64,000 nucleotides of DNA, taken from positions 310,001-374,000 of the forward strand of contig JACJZB010000002.1 of assembly GCA_020635815.1 (NCBI GenBank), written 5' to 3'. Source of the DNA: Flavobacteriales bacterium. Its GTDB lineage: Bacteria; Bacteroidota; Bacteroidia; Flavobacteriales_E; Vicingaceae. Made by a program: the position numbers and the translations under genes. Shown here one piece after another: positions 8,691-16,263 of the stretch (positions within the stretch are counted from its first letter, which is position 1; every line of letters starts with the position of its first letter). The notes beneath the pieces are model-generated. The model saw only the letters and a list, made by a program, of their open reading frames with translations. It searched no databases and was not told the DNA's origin.

Positions 8691-8694
8691 TTCG

Positions 8695-9471
8695 TTATTT
8701 TAATTGTTCTTTTATATAACTCTCAAATTCGATTCTAAATGTTGGATAATTACTACTTTCTTTAAACATATCTTCGATTAAATTAAGAGAGATTTTTTTC
8801 TTGCTAACCAAGTTTGTTAAGTCAGGATTATTTTTAATCCAACTCGATTTGATTGCGTGGTCACGAGCGAAGCTAATTATTATGTCAGCTGCATTCTCAT
8901 TATTTATTTGATTTAACCTTTCAGAGATATTAATAATCTCTTCTTTTAAATTCCCAAAATCATCGATATTAAAAGGTTTTTCAAAATCTATTGTTGGGTT
9001 TTTGATAATTTGAGGTTTTGGAATAACTAACTCTTGCTTTGCTTTTGGGATTATTATTGTCTTGTTGTCGTGATTTAAATATTTTTCTTCTAAAAACTCT
9101 AAGACATTTGGAATTGAGTTTATTTTTTCTTCAAACTTTATTTCGTTAACCAATAATGCATATTCATCTTTTCCGTCAATTTTAAGTGCTAAAATATAGT
9201 CGTCAATAAAACCGTGTTTAAATAAGAAACTACCATCTGATCTGTCTATTAAAATTGAATTATTACCAAGGTATTCCCAAGTCCCTTTTTCTATTTTTCC
9301 GTTACCAGAAATCAATAATTGATTTCCCTTTTCTCTAAAAATAAATACTACTTTTTTGTCCGTTTCTTCATCAATAACCACCCAGTGTTGATTTGTTAAG
9401 ACGGTTAAATCATCTAGTTTTTGACTAAAGCGTTTTATTTTTGGGATAATATCAAGAAGGTATGTTTTCAT
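8695..9471 (-). CDS. hypothetical partner of the Shedu-like protein
   Basis: 258 residues, not assigned to a named family. Residues 1-115 look like a compact beta-rich domain (HWVVIDE, VVFIFREKGNQLLISGNG, GTWEYLGNNSILID), a type of N-terminal module I believe recurs in Bacteroidota hypothetical proteins. A charged linker and a helical C-terminal region (about 165-258) follow. No signal peptide or membrane segment. It begins 11 bases after the DUF4263 gene and ends 4 bases before an attC-like repeat, so the two genes form one unit; a role as sensor or regulator of that nuclease is only inference. Confidence 0.6.
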   Translation of the reverse strand: MKTYLLDIIPKIKRFSQKLDDLTVLTNQHWVVIDEETDKKVVFIFREKGNQLLISGNGKIEKGTWEYLGNNSILIDRSDGSFLFKHGFIDDYILALKIDGKDEYALLVNEIKFEEKINSIPNVLEFLEEKYLNHDNKTIIIPKAKQELVIPKPQIIKNPTIDFEKPFNIDDFGNLKEEIINISERLNQINNENAADIIISFARDHAIKSSWIKNNPDLTNLVSKKKISLNLIEDMFKESSNYPTFRIEFESYIKEQLK

Positions 9472-9482
9472 TTCAACTTTTT

Positions 9483-10127
9483 TTACTTAAATATTTTTCT
9501 CCATAAATCCATATAACCGTAATCTTTCCAATATTTTTCTAGTTCAGAATGTTTTAAGGAAATTGGGTATTCTTCAAAACTCCACAAATCTGAATAATTT
9601 TTTTTAGCTACGTTTAATGAGTTTAAAAATCCATCTATGCTTCTTATTTCAATATTGAATTCTTTATTTTGATAAGCTCTCCAATTTATTGCAGCTTCTG
9701 TTTGCCAATCTTTTCTTAATCCGCCAATTAAAATATATCGAAATCTTGAAACAGCACCAAAAATTCTTCCTTTTTCTAAAGGATTTTCATTAAAATATCG
9801 ATCCCACGATTTTACTTGTTCTAATGCGTGGTTTAGCTCTGCTGTTGGCTCATCCTTTTTAGTAAATAATTTCATTTTTGGTTTTTCAACTTCAACTAAA
9901 ACCCATTCAGGACCATCTGAGTTGTCATTTAACCAAGCGAAATCACATCTGTGCTTTCCTCCAAAATTTATTTCAGAAAAATTCGGCTGAATACCTCCTT
10001 TTCGGGAGTAAAATTCATAGAATAAGAAAGAATTCTTTTTAAGAATGTCAAGTAATTCAATCTCTGAATTATTATTGAATGCAGTTTCTAATTGCGTTTC
10101 AACTTCTAAAATATTCCATTTACTCAT
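9483..10127 (-). CDS. Shedu-like DUF4263 (SduA C-terminal) protein
   Basis: 214 residues. The core HRCDFAWL...WVLVEVEKPKMKLF, then ELNHALEQVKSWDRYF, matches the pattern of the DUF4263/SduA C-terminal domain: D and E-x-E/K residues of a PD-(D/E)XK-type nuclease site followed by a helix with A-L-x-Q-x-x-x-W. Shedu is a known anti-phage system whose single protein is usually longer because of an extra N-terminal sensor. Here that part is short and a second gene follows 11 bases on, so sensing may be carried by the partner. Starts 17 bases after an attC-like repeat. Confidence 0.72.
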   Translation of the reverse strand: MSKWNILEVETQLETAFNNNSEIELLDILKKNSFLFYEFYSRKGGIQPNFSEINFGGKHRCDFAWLNDNSDGPEWVLVEVEKPKMKLFTKKDEPTAELNHALEQVKSWDRYFNENPLEKGRIFGAVSRFRYILIGGLRKDWQTEAAINWRAYQNKEFNIEIRSIDGFLNSLNVAKKNYSDLWSFEEYPISLKHSELEKYWKDYGYMDLWRKIFK

Positions 10128-10143
10128 ACTTTTGTCTAATGAA

Positions 10144-10278
10144 TGCCAACGATTAGGCTATGATTTCGTTGTGGAAAATGTCGTTAGACTTTTCCGCTTA
10201 GGAAATCAAGCCGAGTAAATGTGTAAAACTTTAGTTTTAGCACAAAGTAACAATGAATTATAGCCATTGTTGTTGCAC
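10144..10278 (-). repeat. attC-like imperfect inverted repeat C
   Basis: Ends TGCCAAC (10144-10150) and GTTGTTGCAC (10269-10278). Inner arms GGCTATGATTTCGTTGT and, on the other strand, GGCTATAATTCATTGTT pair closely. The right end is 5 bases from the stop of the antitoxin gene; the left end is 16 bases from the start of the Shedu-like gene. A GTTAGAC word (GTTRRRY) occurs inside. Confidence 0.65.
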
Positions 10279-10283
10279 GTTTT

Positions 10284-10574
10284 TTAAAGGTCTATTGATA
10301 TATTTACTTTTCCACCAAGTCCTTTTTCAACAATGTCAAATAAAGTCTTTAGAGTCAAGTTACTACCATTGTTTTCAACCCTTGATATGTAGGTTCTTTT
10401 TTTGTCAACGATGTCTGCAAGCTGCTCTTGGGTTAGATGCTTTTCTTCTCTTGCTTTTTTCAAAAGAAGTCCAATTTTAAAAGATTCGAAATCTCTATCT
10501 AACTCGTCACGTCTTTCAGTTCCTTGTTTTCCGTAAACATTGTCTTTTATGTCTTTCCAGCTTTTAGTATTCAT
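10284..10574 (-). CDS. higA: HigA-like XRE antitoxin
   Basis: 96 residues with an HTH of the XRE class (KAREEKHLTQEQLADIVDKKRTYISRVEN). Its start overlaps the toxin stop by 4 bases. The order toxin then antitoxin is the reversed order typical of HigBA. Expected role: binds HigB and represses the shared promoter. Ends 5 bases before attC-like repeat C. Confidence 0.85.
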   Translation of the reverse strand: MNTKSWKDIKDNVYGKQGTERRDELDRDFESFKIGLLLKKAREEKHLTQEQLADIVDKKRTYISRVENNGSNLTLKTLFDIVEKGLGGKVNISIDL

Positions 10575-10924
10575 CTTTTTCCTCCTTTTTTATCTTGATA
10601 ATATTCAGCCATTAATTTGAGAGCTTTGTCAATTTCTTTCTTGGGTGTCTTTTGAGTTTTCTTTGTAAATCCATTTAAAAGAATCACCAATTTTCCTTTG
10701 TCAAAAAAGCAAAACACTCTCCAAATATCAGAAGCTAACTTAATTCTAGCTTCATAAAGTCCGTCAGTTCCAGTTAAAGCTTTAAGGTAATTGGAAGGAA
10801 CTCTTTCAAGCGTTTCTATTGCTTCAATTACTTTAAAAATCTTGTTTTGAACTTTCTTTGGCTGTTTTATCAAGAAATCCTCAAAATGATTTTTATAAGC
10901 TATTACATTTCTAACTTTATTCAT
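10571..10924 (-). CDS. higB: HigB-like RelE-superfamily toxin
   Basis: 117 residues with the pattern of phage Gp49-like/HigB toxins: LKALTGTDGLYEARIKLASDIWRVFCFFDKGKLVILLNGFTKKTQKTPKKEI. Family role: a ribosome-dependent mRNA endonuclease neutralised by the adjacent XRE protein. A palindromic candidate operator lies 10 bases upstream. Confidence 0.87.
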   Translation of the reverse strand: MNKVRNVIAYKNHFEDFLIKQPKKVQNKIFKVIEAIETLERVPSNYLKALTGTDGLYEARIKLASDIWRVFCFFDKGKLVILLNGFTKKTQKTPKKEIDKALKLMAEYYQDKKGGKR

Positions 10925-10934
10925 TACGACAAAG

Positions 10935-10950
10935 GTAACTTAAAAGTTAC
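10935..10950. promoter_or_regulatory. candidate HigA operator
   Basis: GTAACTT-AA-AAGTTAC, perfect 7-bp arms, immediately upstream of higB (start 10924). A further half-site GTTAC lies at 10966-10970, overlapping the 3' end of the upstream membrane-protein gene. Autoregulation is inferred from position. Confidence 0.6.
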
Positions 10951-10966
10951 TATTTAGCAAAAAAGG

Positions 10967-11305
10967 TTACAATATTTTTTTAAAAAAGTAATTTTTCAAC
11001 TTTTTATTAAATATCATTATTAAAACTCCTGTTGTGATAATAATTTCTAGGAAGATATTGACATCTGTAATATTTCCAAAAATGAAATTATGAATAAATA
11101 ATACAACTGAAACAAGTCCATAAAAGATGACAAAAATCCACCAAGAGACCTTGTTTCCTTTAATCATAAAGTAGAAAAGTAATAATTGCAGAAGAAAAAA
11201 TATAATTAATCCTACTCCAATAGAATCGTTTAGCCAGATAATATTTCCATTGAAGCTAATAAAAATTGCAAAAAAGATTAGACTGATTATAATTTTCAAA
11301 TTCAT
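10967..11305 (-). CDS. small four-helix membrane protein, hypothetical
   Basis: 112 residues, almost entirely hydrophobic with about four predicted membrane segments (starting IIISLIFFAIFISF, VGLIIFFLLQLLLFYFMI, WWIFVIFYGLVSVVLFIH, FLEIIITTGVLIMIF) and a Lys-rich C-terminus. No family recognised. It starts 15 bases after attC-like repeat D and lies 42 bases upstream of higB, so it may belong to the same cassette as the toxin-antitoxin pair. Confidence 0.55.
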   Translation of the reverse strand: MNLKIIISLIFFAIFISFNGNIIWLNDSIGVGLIIFFLLQLLLFYFMIKGNKVSWWIFVIFYGLVSVVLFIHNFIFGNITDVNIFLEIIITTGVLIMIFNKKLKNYFFKKIL

Positions 11306-11320
11306 AAGATTGGTTTAAAT

Positions 11321-11456
11321 GTGCTACAACGGTCTTGTGTATGAGCAGTAGCGGATTTTCAGCTACTACTTTTCGGTTTACAATATACTTTATTTAAACG
11401 AAAAACGGTTCGAGTTTTCACTCAAACCGCTATTGCTTATACACGTTGTTGTGCCC
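11321..11456 (-). repeat. attC-like imperfect inverted repeat D
   Basis: Ends GTGCTACAAC and GTTGTTGTGCCC; inner arms TGTATGAGCAGTAGCGG and CCGCTATTGCTTATACA pair with few mismatches. Further inner complementarity exists (TTTTCGGTTTA with TTTAAACGAAAAA, and CGGTTCGAG with CTCAAACCG). It lies 2 bases from the stop of the gene at 11459 and 15 bases from the start of the next. The clearest of the four repeats. Confidence 0.7.
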
Positions 11457-11458
11457 AG

Positions 11459-11845
11459 TTATTTTTCTATTCCATTGAATATTTCAAAGTGCTGGAACAC
11501 CATTTCTTTTTGGTCAATTGTACTAAAAATCGGCATCAATTCTTCCGTCTTCATAGCTTTTTCGGATGCTTCTTTTGCCGACTTTAAGTCAGTCCAATAA
11601 ACTATGTCTAAAAACTTTCCATCTTCTGCTATTGCCGTTTTTCTTGCAATAAACCCAGGCTGTTCACTTACAAAGTCATTTAGCTTTGTAATTGATGTTT
11701 TTGCTTGTTCTGGACTAATTCCTTCTACCGATTTCCACATTACCATTTCGATAATTTTTGCTTGTTCCATATTACTTTTCTTTTTGTCTGACTGCTCGCA
11801 ACTAAATGCAGACAAGACGATTAAACCAATAATTAATTTTTTCAT
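11459..11845 (-). CDS. lipoprotein with antibiotic-biosynthesis-monooxygenase-like fold
   Basis: 128 residues. N-terminal lipoprotein signal with lipobox LSAFSC (Cys16). The mature part (IEMVMWKSVEGISPEQAKTS, FVSEQPGFIARKTA, DGKFLDIVYWTDLKSA) resembles the dimeric alpha-beta barrel/ABM superfamily. No catalytic residue can be assigned, and a binding rather than enzymatic role is possible. It lies 40 bases after the WYL regulator gene on the same strand, which may control it. Confidence 0.65.
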   Translation of the reverse strand: MKKLIIGLIVLSAFSCEQSDKKKSNMEQAKIIEMVMWKSVEGISPEQAKTSITKLNDFVSEQPGFIARKTAIAEDGKFLDIVYWTDLKSAKEASEKAMKTEELMPIFSTIDQKEMVFQHFEIFNGIEK

Positions 11846-11885
11846 AGGTCAAAAGTAAAATGAGCAAGTGACAGCCCTATGTCAA

Positions 11886-12569
11886 CTATGTTTGAAAACT
11901 TTCAAAATATTCCTGTAAGTTGAAGTTTTTTAGCTTTTCAAAAGGTAATAAAGTGCTGTTTAGGTGAATGATTCTGTCTATTCTAAACTCTCGCAGTTCA
12001 TCTCGAAGGTGGCAAAAAGCAATTACAATCCATACATTATTGGTGAAATAGATAGCTTGTGGTTCAATATTTCGTTTGGTAAGCTCTTCTTTATAAAGCG
12101 AGTTGTATGAAATATTAACCTGTGTTTTTGACGAAATAGCATTTTGAATATCCGATAGCCAATTGCTCTCAATGATATCGCCTTTGTGAAAATTTAATGT
12201 TCGAGTTGAAAGCAATTCTACATTTTCTTTCTGAAAATTTTTAAGTGTCGCCTTAATTTTAATAAGTAATGAATTGAAATTTTTGGATAGTGATTTATCT
12301 CCTTGATTTTTTATAAATACTTCAGAGACAATTAAACTGTTTGCTTCTTCTTCGGTTAGTGATATAGGTGGTAATCGATAGCCGTCAACTATAAAGTAAC
12401 CAATTCCATTTTCTGAACCAATTGGAACTCCTGCATCCTGTAATGTTTTAATGTCTCTATAAACTGTTCTCAAGCTGATTTCAAAGCGTTCAGCCACCTC
12501 TTTTGCTGTTACAATCTTTTTGGATTGCAGTTGTATAAGTATTGCTGTTATTCGTGTAAGCCGGTTCAT
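11886..12569 (-). CDS. YafY-like HTH_11/WYL transcriptional regulator
   Basis: 227 residues. The N-terminal winged helix is of HTH_11 type (MNRLTRITAILIQLQSKK, VAERFEISLRTVYRDIKTLQ), then GIPIG-like and YFIVDGYRLPPISLTEEEA, then a C-terminal WYL-type domain (NISYNSLYKEELTKRNIEPQAIYFTNN, WIVIAFCHLRDELREFRIDRI). WYL proteins are ligand-sensing regulators, often nucleotide- or nucleic-acid-responsive. The start overlaps the DUF1905 gene stop by 4 bases (ATGA), so the two are coupled. Confidence 0.85.
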   Translation of the reverse strand: MNRLTRITAILIQLQSKKIVTAKEVAERFEISLRTVYRDIKTLQDAGVPIGSENGIGYFIVDGYRLPPISLTEEEANSLIVSEVFIKNQGDKSLSKNFNSLLIKIKATLKNFQKENVELLSTRTLNFHKGDIIESNWLSDIQNAISSKTQVNISYNSLYKEELTKRNIEPQAIYFTNNVWIVIAFCHLRDELREFRIDRIIHLNSTLLPFEKLKNFNLQEYFESFQT

Positions 12570-12931
12570 ATCGAGATATTTACAGAAACTTTATCATCTA
12601 AATTCAAACCTGCTTTTCTTCTAATGTCAACTTTTAATGGAAGTAGATAGGTATTAAGTTTTTTGTCGAACCAAATTGCTGTTTCCCATTCAATTCCATT
12701 TACGTTAGCAGTGGATTTCATTCTTCCCCAACCTTCTTCTTGCCATTTTAAATGTTCTCGAATTTCTTTGGAAATATTTTTTGGCAAAGAGACAAAAAAC
12801 CATCCTCCACTTGCATTATGTTTCCAAATTTTACCTGAAAAATCGTATTTAATTTTGGCTTGCAAATTCTTGTCTATTTTGATTAAGTTCTTGGTTTGCT
12901 CTAATTGGGCACAACATCCGAATAAACACAC
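12566..12931 (-). CDS. DUF1905 protein, start uncertain
   Basis: The core, KIKYDFSGKIWKHNASGGWFFVSLPKNIS...GWGRMKSTANVNGIEWETAIW...YLLPLKVDIRRKAGL, matches DUF1905, a small beta-barrel-like domain of unknown function. No in-frame ATG precedes the core. The longest frame begins with GTG at 12931 inside a perfect 26-bp palindrome and would encode an odd cysteine-rich lead; a TTG at 12865 just before QAKIKYDF is a more natural start. The lead contains GTTGTGCCCA, the same word as the end of attC-like repeat D, so the gene may start just after a cassette junction. Confidence 0.7.
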   Translation of the reverse strand: MCLFGCCAQLEQTKNLIKIDKNLQAKIKYDFSGKIWKHNASGGWFFVSLPKNISKEIREHLKWQEEGWGRMKSTANVNGIEWETAIWFDKKLNTYLLPLKVDIRRKAGLNLDDKVSVNISI

Positions 12932-12945
12932 TAGTGTGTTTATTC
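12920..12945. repeat. perfect 26-bp palindrome
   Basis: Without a spacer, centred on CTAG: the half GAATAAACACACT is followed by its exact reverse complement. It overlaps the GTG candidate start of the DUF1905 gene and so sits where that operon's promoter should be. An operator for the WYL regulator encoded in the operon is the simplest reading. Confidence 0.75.
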
Positions 12946-13126
12946 ATGTTATACATTTTCAAATATACAAAATTCTTAGAACGCTTGTACTAAAGGGAAT
13001 TGGCTATTTAACTGTACATTTAAACGTTTATTAAACGTATAATTCTACGGTTAAAAAAATTGTTACAAGTATTCTATCATCTTTTTCAATTACCGCTTTG
13101 GATTTTTTACTTTTGTTTTTATAACT

Positions 13127-13213
13127 CGTCATTGCGAATTCCGATTGTAAATCGGGATGAAACAATCTTTTCATTGATAAGATTACTTCTCTCGTTCCTC
13201 GCTCGTAATGACG
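13127..13213. repeat. REP/MITE-like dispersed repeat
   Basis: Ends CGTCATTGCGA and TCGTAATGACG are inverted repeats (10 of 11), and the inside is quasi-palindromic (GAAACAATCTTTTCAT/ATGATAAGATTACTTCTC-like). CGTCATTGCGA...-ended elements are common intergenic repeats in Bacteroidota as I recall. It lies 13 bases upstream of purD. The rest of the interval 12946-13126 holds nothing I recognise. Confidence 0.65.
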
Positions 13214-13226
13214 TTAATGTAAACTT

Positions 13227-14501
13227 ATGAACGTACTTATATTAGGCTCAGGAGGTAGAGAACATGCTTTTGCATGGAAAATAGCTCAAAGTAACAAACT
13301 TTCAAATTTATTTATTGCTCCAGGTAATGCAGGAACTGCACTGGTTGGAACCAATGTAAATATTGGCGTAAACGATTTTGAAGCGATAAAAAATTTCGTT
13401 TTAGAAAACGGAATTAATATGGTTGTGGTTGGCCCTGAAGATCCACTGGTAAATGGTGTTCATGATTTCTTTTTAGCTGATGAACAGTTGAAAAAAATTC
13501 CAATAATTGGACCTAAAAAAGATGGTGCTGAACTGGAAGGAAGTAAAGAGTTTTCTAAAAAGTTTATGCAAAAACATGGAGTGCCAACTGCTCGTTACCA
13601 AAGTTTTACTAAAGCAAATTTAGAAGATGGATATAATTTTTTAGAAACGCTAGAACCTCCTTATGTGCTTAAAGCTGATGGTTTGGCTGCCGGAAAAGGA
13701 GTGCTAATTTTAAACGACTTAGAAGAAGCAAAAATAGAGTTAAAAAATATGGTTGCTGATGCAAAATTTGGTGCAGCATCAACTACTGTAGTTATAGAGG
13801 AGTTTTTAAAAGGAATAGAACTTTCAGTTTTTGTTTTAACTGATGGCAATAGTTATAAAATTTTACCTTCTGCAAAAGATTACAAACGAATAGGTGAAGG
13901 CGATACAGGCTTAAATACAGGCGGTATGGGAGCAATTTCTCCTGTACCTTTTGCTACGAATGATTATTTGAAAAAAGTAGAAGAATTAGTGGTAAAACCA
14001 ACCATTGCTGGTTTAAAAGCTGACGGTATTGATTACCGAGGTTTTATCTTTATAGGGTTAATGAATCATAACGGAAACCCTTCTGTTGTAGAATACAACG
14101 TAAGAATGGGAGACCCTGAAACAGAGGTAGTTATACCAAGAATAAAATCTGATTTATTGGATTTGTTTGAAGGCGTTGCCAACCAAACTTTAGGAGAAAA
14201 AACCTTTGAAGTAGATGAAAGAACAGCAACAACAGTAATGTTGGTTTCTGGAGGTTATCCTGAAGATTACGAGAAAGGAAAAATAATGACTGGTTTTGAA
14301 GCTATTGAAGATAGTATTGCTTTTCATGCTGGCACCAAACAAGATGGAGATAATATCGTAACAAGCGGAGGAAGAGTTTTAGCGTTAACTTCTTTTGGTA
14401 CAGATATTAATGATGCCTTATCAAAGTCTTTTGCTAATGCAAAGAAAATTAATTTTGACAAAAAATATTATAGAACTGATATTGGGTTTGATTTAGTATA
14501 A
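13227..14501 (+). CDS. purD: phosphoribosylamine-glycine ligase
   Basis: 424 residues, normal length for GARS. MNVLILGSGGREHAFAWKIAQS is the N-terminal fingerprint; the ATP-grasp region has VLKADGLAAGKGVLI and KILPSAKDYKRIGEGDTGLNTGGMGA; RMGDPETEVV is the metal/ATP site near the end. Catalyses phosphoribosylamine + glycine + ATP to GAR, the second step of purine synthesis, in the cytoplasm. Its stop is 2 bases from the end of the convergent gene at 14504, with no room for a separate terminator. Confidence 0.97.
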   Translation: MNVLILGSGGREHAFAWKIAQSNKLSNLFIAPGNAGTALVGTNVNIGVNDFEAIKNFVLENGINMVVVGPEDPLVNGVHDFFLADEQLKKIPIIGPKKDGAELEGSKEFSKKFMQKHGVPTARYQSFTKANLEDGYNFLETLEPPYVLKADGLAAGKGVLILNDLEEAKIELKNMVADAKFGAASTTVVIEEFLKGIELSVFVLTDGNSYKILPSAKDYKRIGEGDTGLNTGGMGAISPVPFATNDYLKKVEELVVKPTIAGLKADGIDYRGFIFIGLMNHNGNPSVVEYNVRMGDPETEVVIPRIKSDLLDLFEGVANQTLGEKTFEVDERTATTVMLVSGGYPEDYEKGKIMTGFEAIEDSIAFHAGTKQDGDNIVTSGGRVLALTSFGTDINDALSKSFANAKKINFDKKYYRTDIGFDLV

Positions 14502-14503
14502 AA

Positions 14504-15532
14504 TTACTCCCCTTTAGTTGGCAGCTCAAAAGTATCTCCAGTTTTTATCTTTTTTGCTAAAAAACGGTAAGTTAATCCTGTTGTAAATTGATAAAGTGAA
14601 CCTATTTGTACCCCATTTAAATATTGGTACAAAGGGATATCGCTTGTGGCAAACAAGGTGAAATTTTTATGCGTATAACTTATTTGAGGTACAAAAAACA
14701 CCTTTTTTGATCCAGTAGAAGAAATATCAATTCCATAAACAGCTAAATCTTCCTCTGTAACAGATTTTTTTACATCCATGTGTCCAATCCATTCTCCTTT
14801 AAGTTGAGAGGTAATGCCAACGTTCTTAAAAATAGTTTTGCCCACATACAATCCTAAACTAAAATAATCTCCAAACTTATAATCAAGATTGTTATACCCC
14901 TTTTTTATAAATAGTGTATTTGCAAAAAATCTCAACTTTCTTTTCTGATAACCTTGGTAAAAGAACCCATAAAACATATAATCTACAGCCCCAGTAGTAG
15001 TTTGCACAGTTGGAGGAAGTATTGCATACACATCTCCATTTGCATTTTTACCAACCAAATGAGTTTTAGTTCCTGAGGTTAAAGGTACCTTAACACCTAA
15101 TCCTAAGGTTATTTCTGAAGTGCTGTTTTCTCTTGTTTTATTAAAAACACTGTATCTTGGGAATAAAATCAGATCTCCTAATCCTTTCGATTTCACAGTG
15201 TCCCTATATCCTAATTCTATTAATGTTTTATGAGTGTAGTAACCTGATGCAACAGACATTGTAAATTTACTCGTCACACCATAATCTGCTCTTAAAAAAA
15301 AATAACTACTCCCCAATCCATCAATTAAATTAGTTGTATCACTATCTTTTGCAAAATAAACATCAGAATAATTGTATTGATAGTTTCCTGCTATTTCTAC
15401 TTGATTTTTTAATAAAACTCCTGTTGATGCACCTCCAGCAATAGGATTAGCAGCACCTCCAGCACAACATCCTTGTGCAAAACTTACGCCATTAGATATT
15501 AAAATAATGGCACAAAGAATTAGGTAACGCAT
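14504..15532 (-). CDS. outer-membrane beta-barrel protein, putative metal-related
   Basis: 342 residues from the ATG at 15532 (MRYLILCAIILISNGVSFAQ is the signal peptide; a frame reaching 15562 only adds basic residues before it). The mature N-terminus begins GCCAGGAANPIAGGAS, then alternating beta strands to a C-terminal region typical of Bacteroidota barrels. The exposed Cys-Cys pair and the neighbours (HMA protein and thioredoxin-like lipoprotein upstream on the same strand, 47 bases away) suggest copper or other thiophilic metal handling. Specific substrate unknown. Last gene of a three-gene unit. Confidence 0.65.
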   Translation of the reverse strand: MRYLILCAIILISNGVSFAQGCCAGGAANPIAGGASTGVLLKNQVEIAGNYQYNYSDVYFAKDSDTTNLIDGLGSSYFFLRADYGVTSKFTMSVASGYYTHKTLIELGYRDTVKSKGLGDLILFPRYSVFNKTRENSTSEITLGLGVKVPLTSGTKTHLVGKNANGDVYAILPPTVQTTTGAVDYMFYGFFYQGYQKRKLRFFANTLFIKKGYNNLDYKFGDYFSLGLYVGKTIFKNVGITSQLKGEWIGHMDVKKSVTEEDLAVYGIDISSTGSKKVFFVPQISYTHKNFTLFATSDIPLYQYLNGVQIGSLYQFTTGLTYRFLAKKIKTGDTFELPTKGE

Positions 15533-15579
15533 ATTATTTCTTTTTTTGATGAGATTATTCATCGAGTATATTTCTTAAA

Positions 15580-16251
15580 TTACAAAGGGTTATCAGCAAT
15601 AGCTTTATCTATAGCCTGCTTTAACCCATCTGTTGTTTGGTTTTTATTGTAATAAACAAGGTGATCTGTTCCGCCAAAAACTACAATTTTTGGCATTCCT
15701 GTAGCTCCATAAGCATCCATATTTACAGCTATACTAGCAAATTTATCACAATCAGTCATTCCGTAAAAATTACCAAATCCTGTGATTGCTGCACAAGGAC
15801 TATCTGCATAATCATCAGCTAAATAAAACACCACTCTACCGGGGTTTGTAGAAGCATAAGATTGTACAAGATTATAAGCATTTAAAGGGTCTGTAATACA
15901 AGTATTACATGGCATTATCCAAGTAAGCACTACAATTTTACCTGCGTCTAGTTCTTCAAATAAATGATGAGAAACACCATTACAATCTTCCGCTTCAAAA
16001 TCGGCTGCAGTAGCAGCACTATTTACATAACCATCTGGTTGTTCACATTGAGTTAGCGTTACATTTGGATCCCCAAATCCATCTCCATCAATATCTTGAT
16101 ACCATGTTGGTGGGTAGGTACAAGACCCATCATATTTTTCGGCAGTAGGATCATAATTACAAGCATTTTTATCTACACATCCTCTTTTCTTTTTGCATCC
16201 AGATAAGATTAGAAATGTTGCAAAAACAGTAATTAATGTAATTTTCTTCAT
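15580..16251 (-). CDS. thioredoxin-like lipoprotein with CxxC
   Basis: 223 residues. Lipobox LILSGC (Cys19). After a Cys-rich segment (CVDKNACNYDPTA) and a calcium-type DGDGFGDP motif, residues about 95-223 look like a thioredoxin fold: KIVVLTWIMPCNTCITDP carries the C-N-T-C pair, and GATGMPKIVVFGG holds the cis-Pro region. The first 90 residues resemble the metal-binding motif repeats of surface proteins. A redox or metal-delivery role at the periplasmic face is inferred from fold and context; it starts 12 bases after the HMA gene. Confidence 0.75.
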   Translation of the reverse strand: MKKITLITVFATFLILSGCKKKRGCVDKNACNYDPTAEKYDGSCTYPPTWYQDIDGDGFGDPNVTLTQCEQPDGYVNSAATAADFEAEDCNGVSHHLFEELDAGKIVVLTWIMPCNTCITDPLNAYNLVQSYASTNPGRVVFYLADDYADSPCAAITGFGNFYGMTDCDKFASIAVNMDAYGATGMPKIVVFGGTDHLVYYNKNQTTDGLKQAIDKAIADNPL

Positions 16252-16263
16252 TTGTTATTAAGT

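Larger units (their letters stand above)
8266..8694. other. 429-base intergenic region, two structured elements, no gene
   Basis: It holds the hairpin at 8347-8407 and the attC-like repeat at 8555-8690. Open frames on the plus strand here are short, cysteine/phenylalanine-rich and overlap both elements; I see no convincing coding sequence. The promoter of the XRE operon should lie at its left edge. Confidence 0.6.

Noticed and set aside
8334..8703. Two overlapping plus-strand frames in the 8.3-8.7 kb gap
   Set aside because: Both lie across the hairpin and attC-like repeat and run into the convergent gene end; composition is not protein-like.
12663..13034. 123-residue plus-strand frame opposite the DUF1905 gene
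   Set aside because: It is the antisense shadow of the DUF1905 and regulator operon and continues into the palindrome region.
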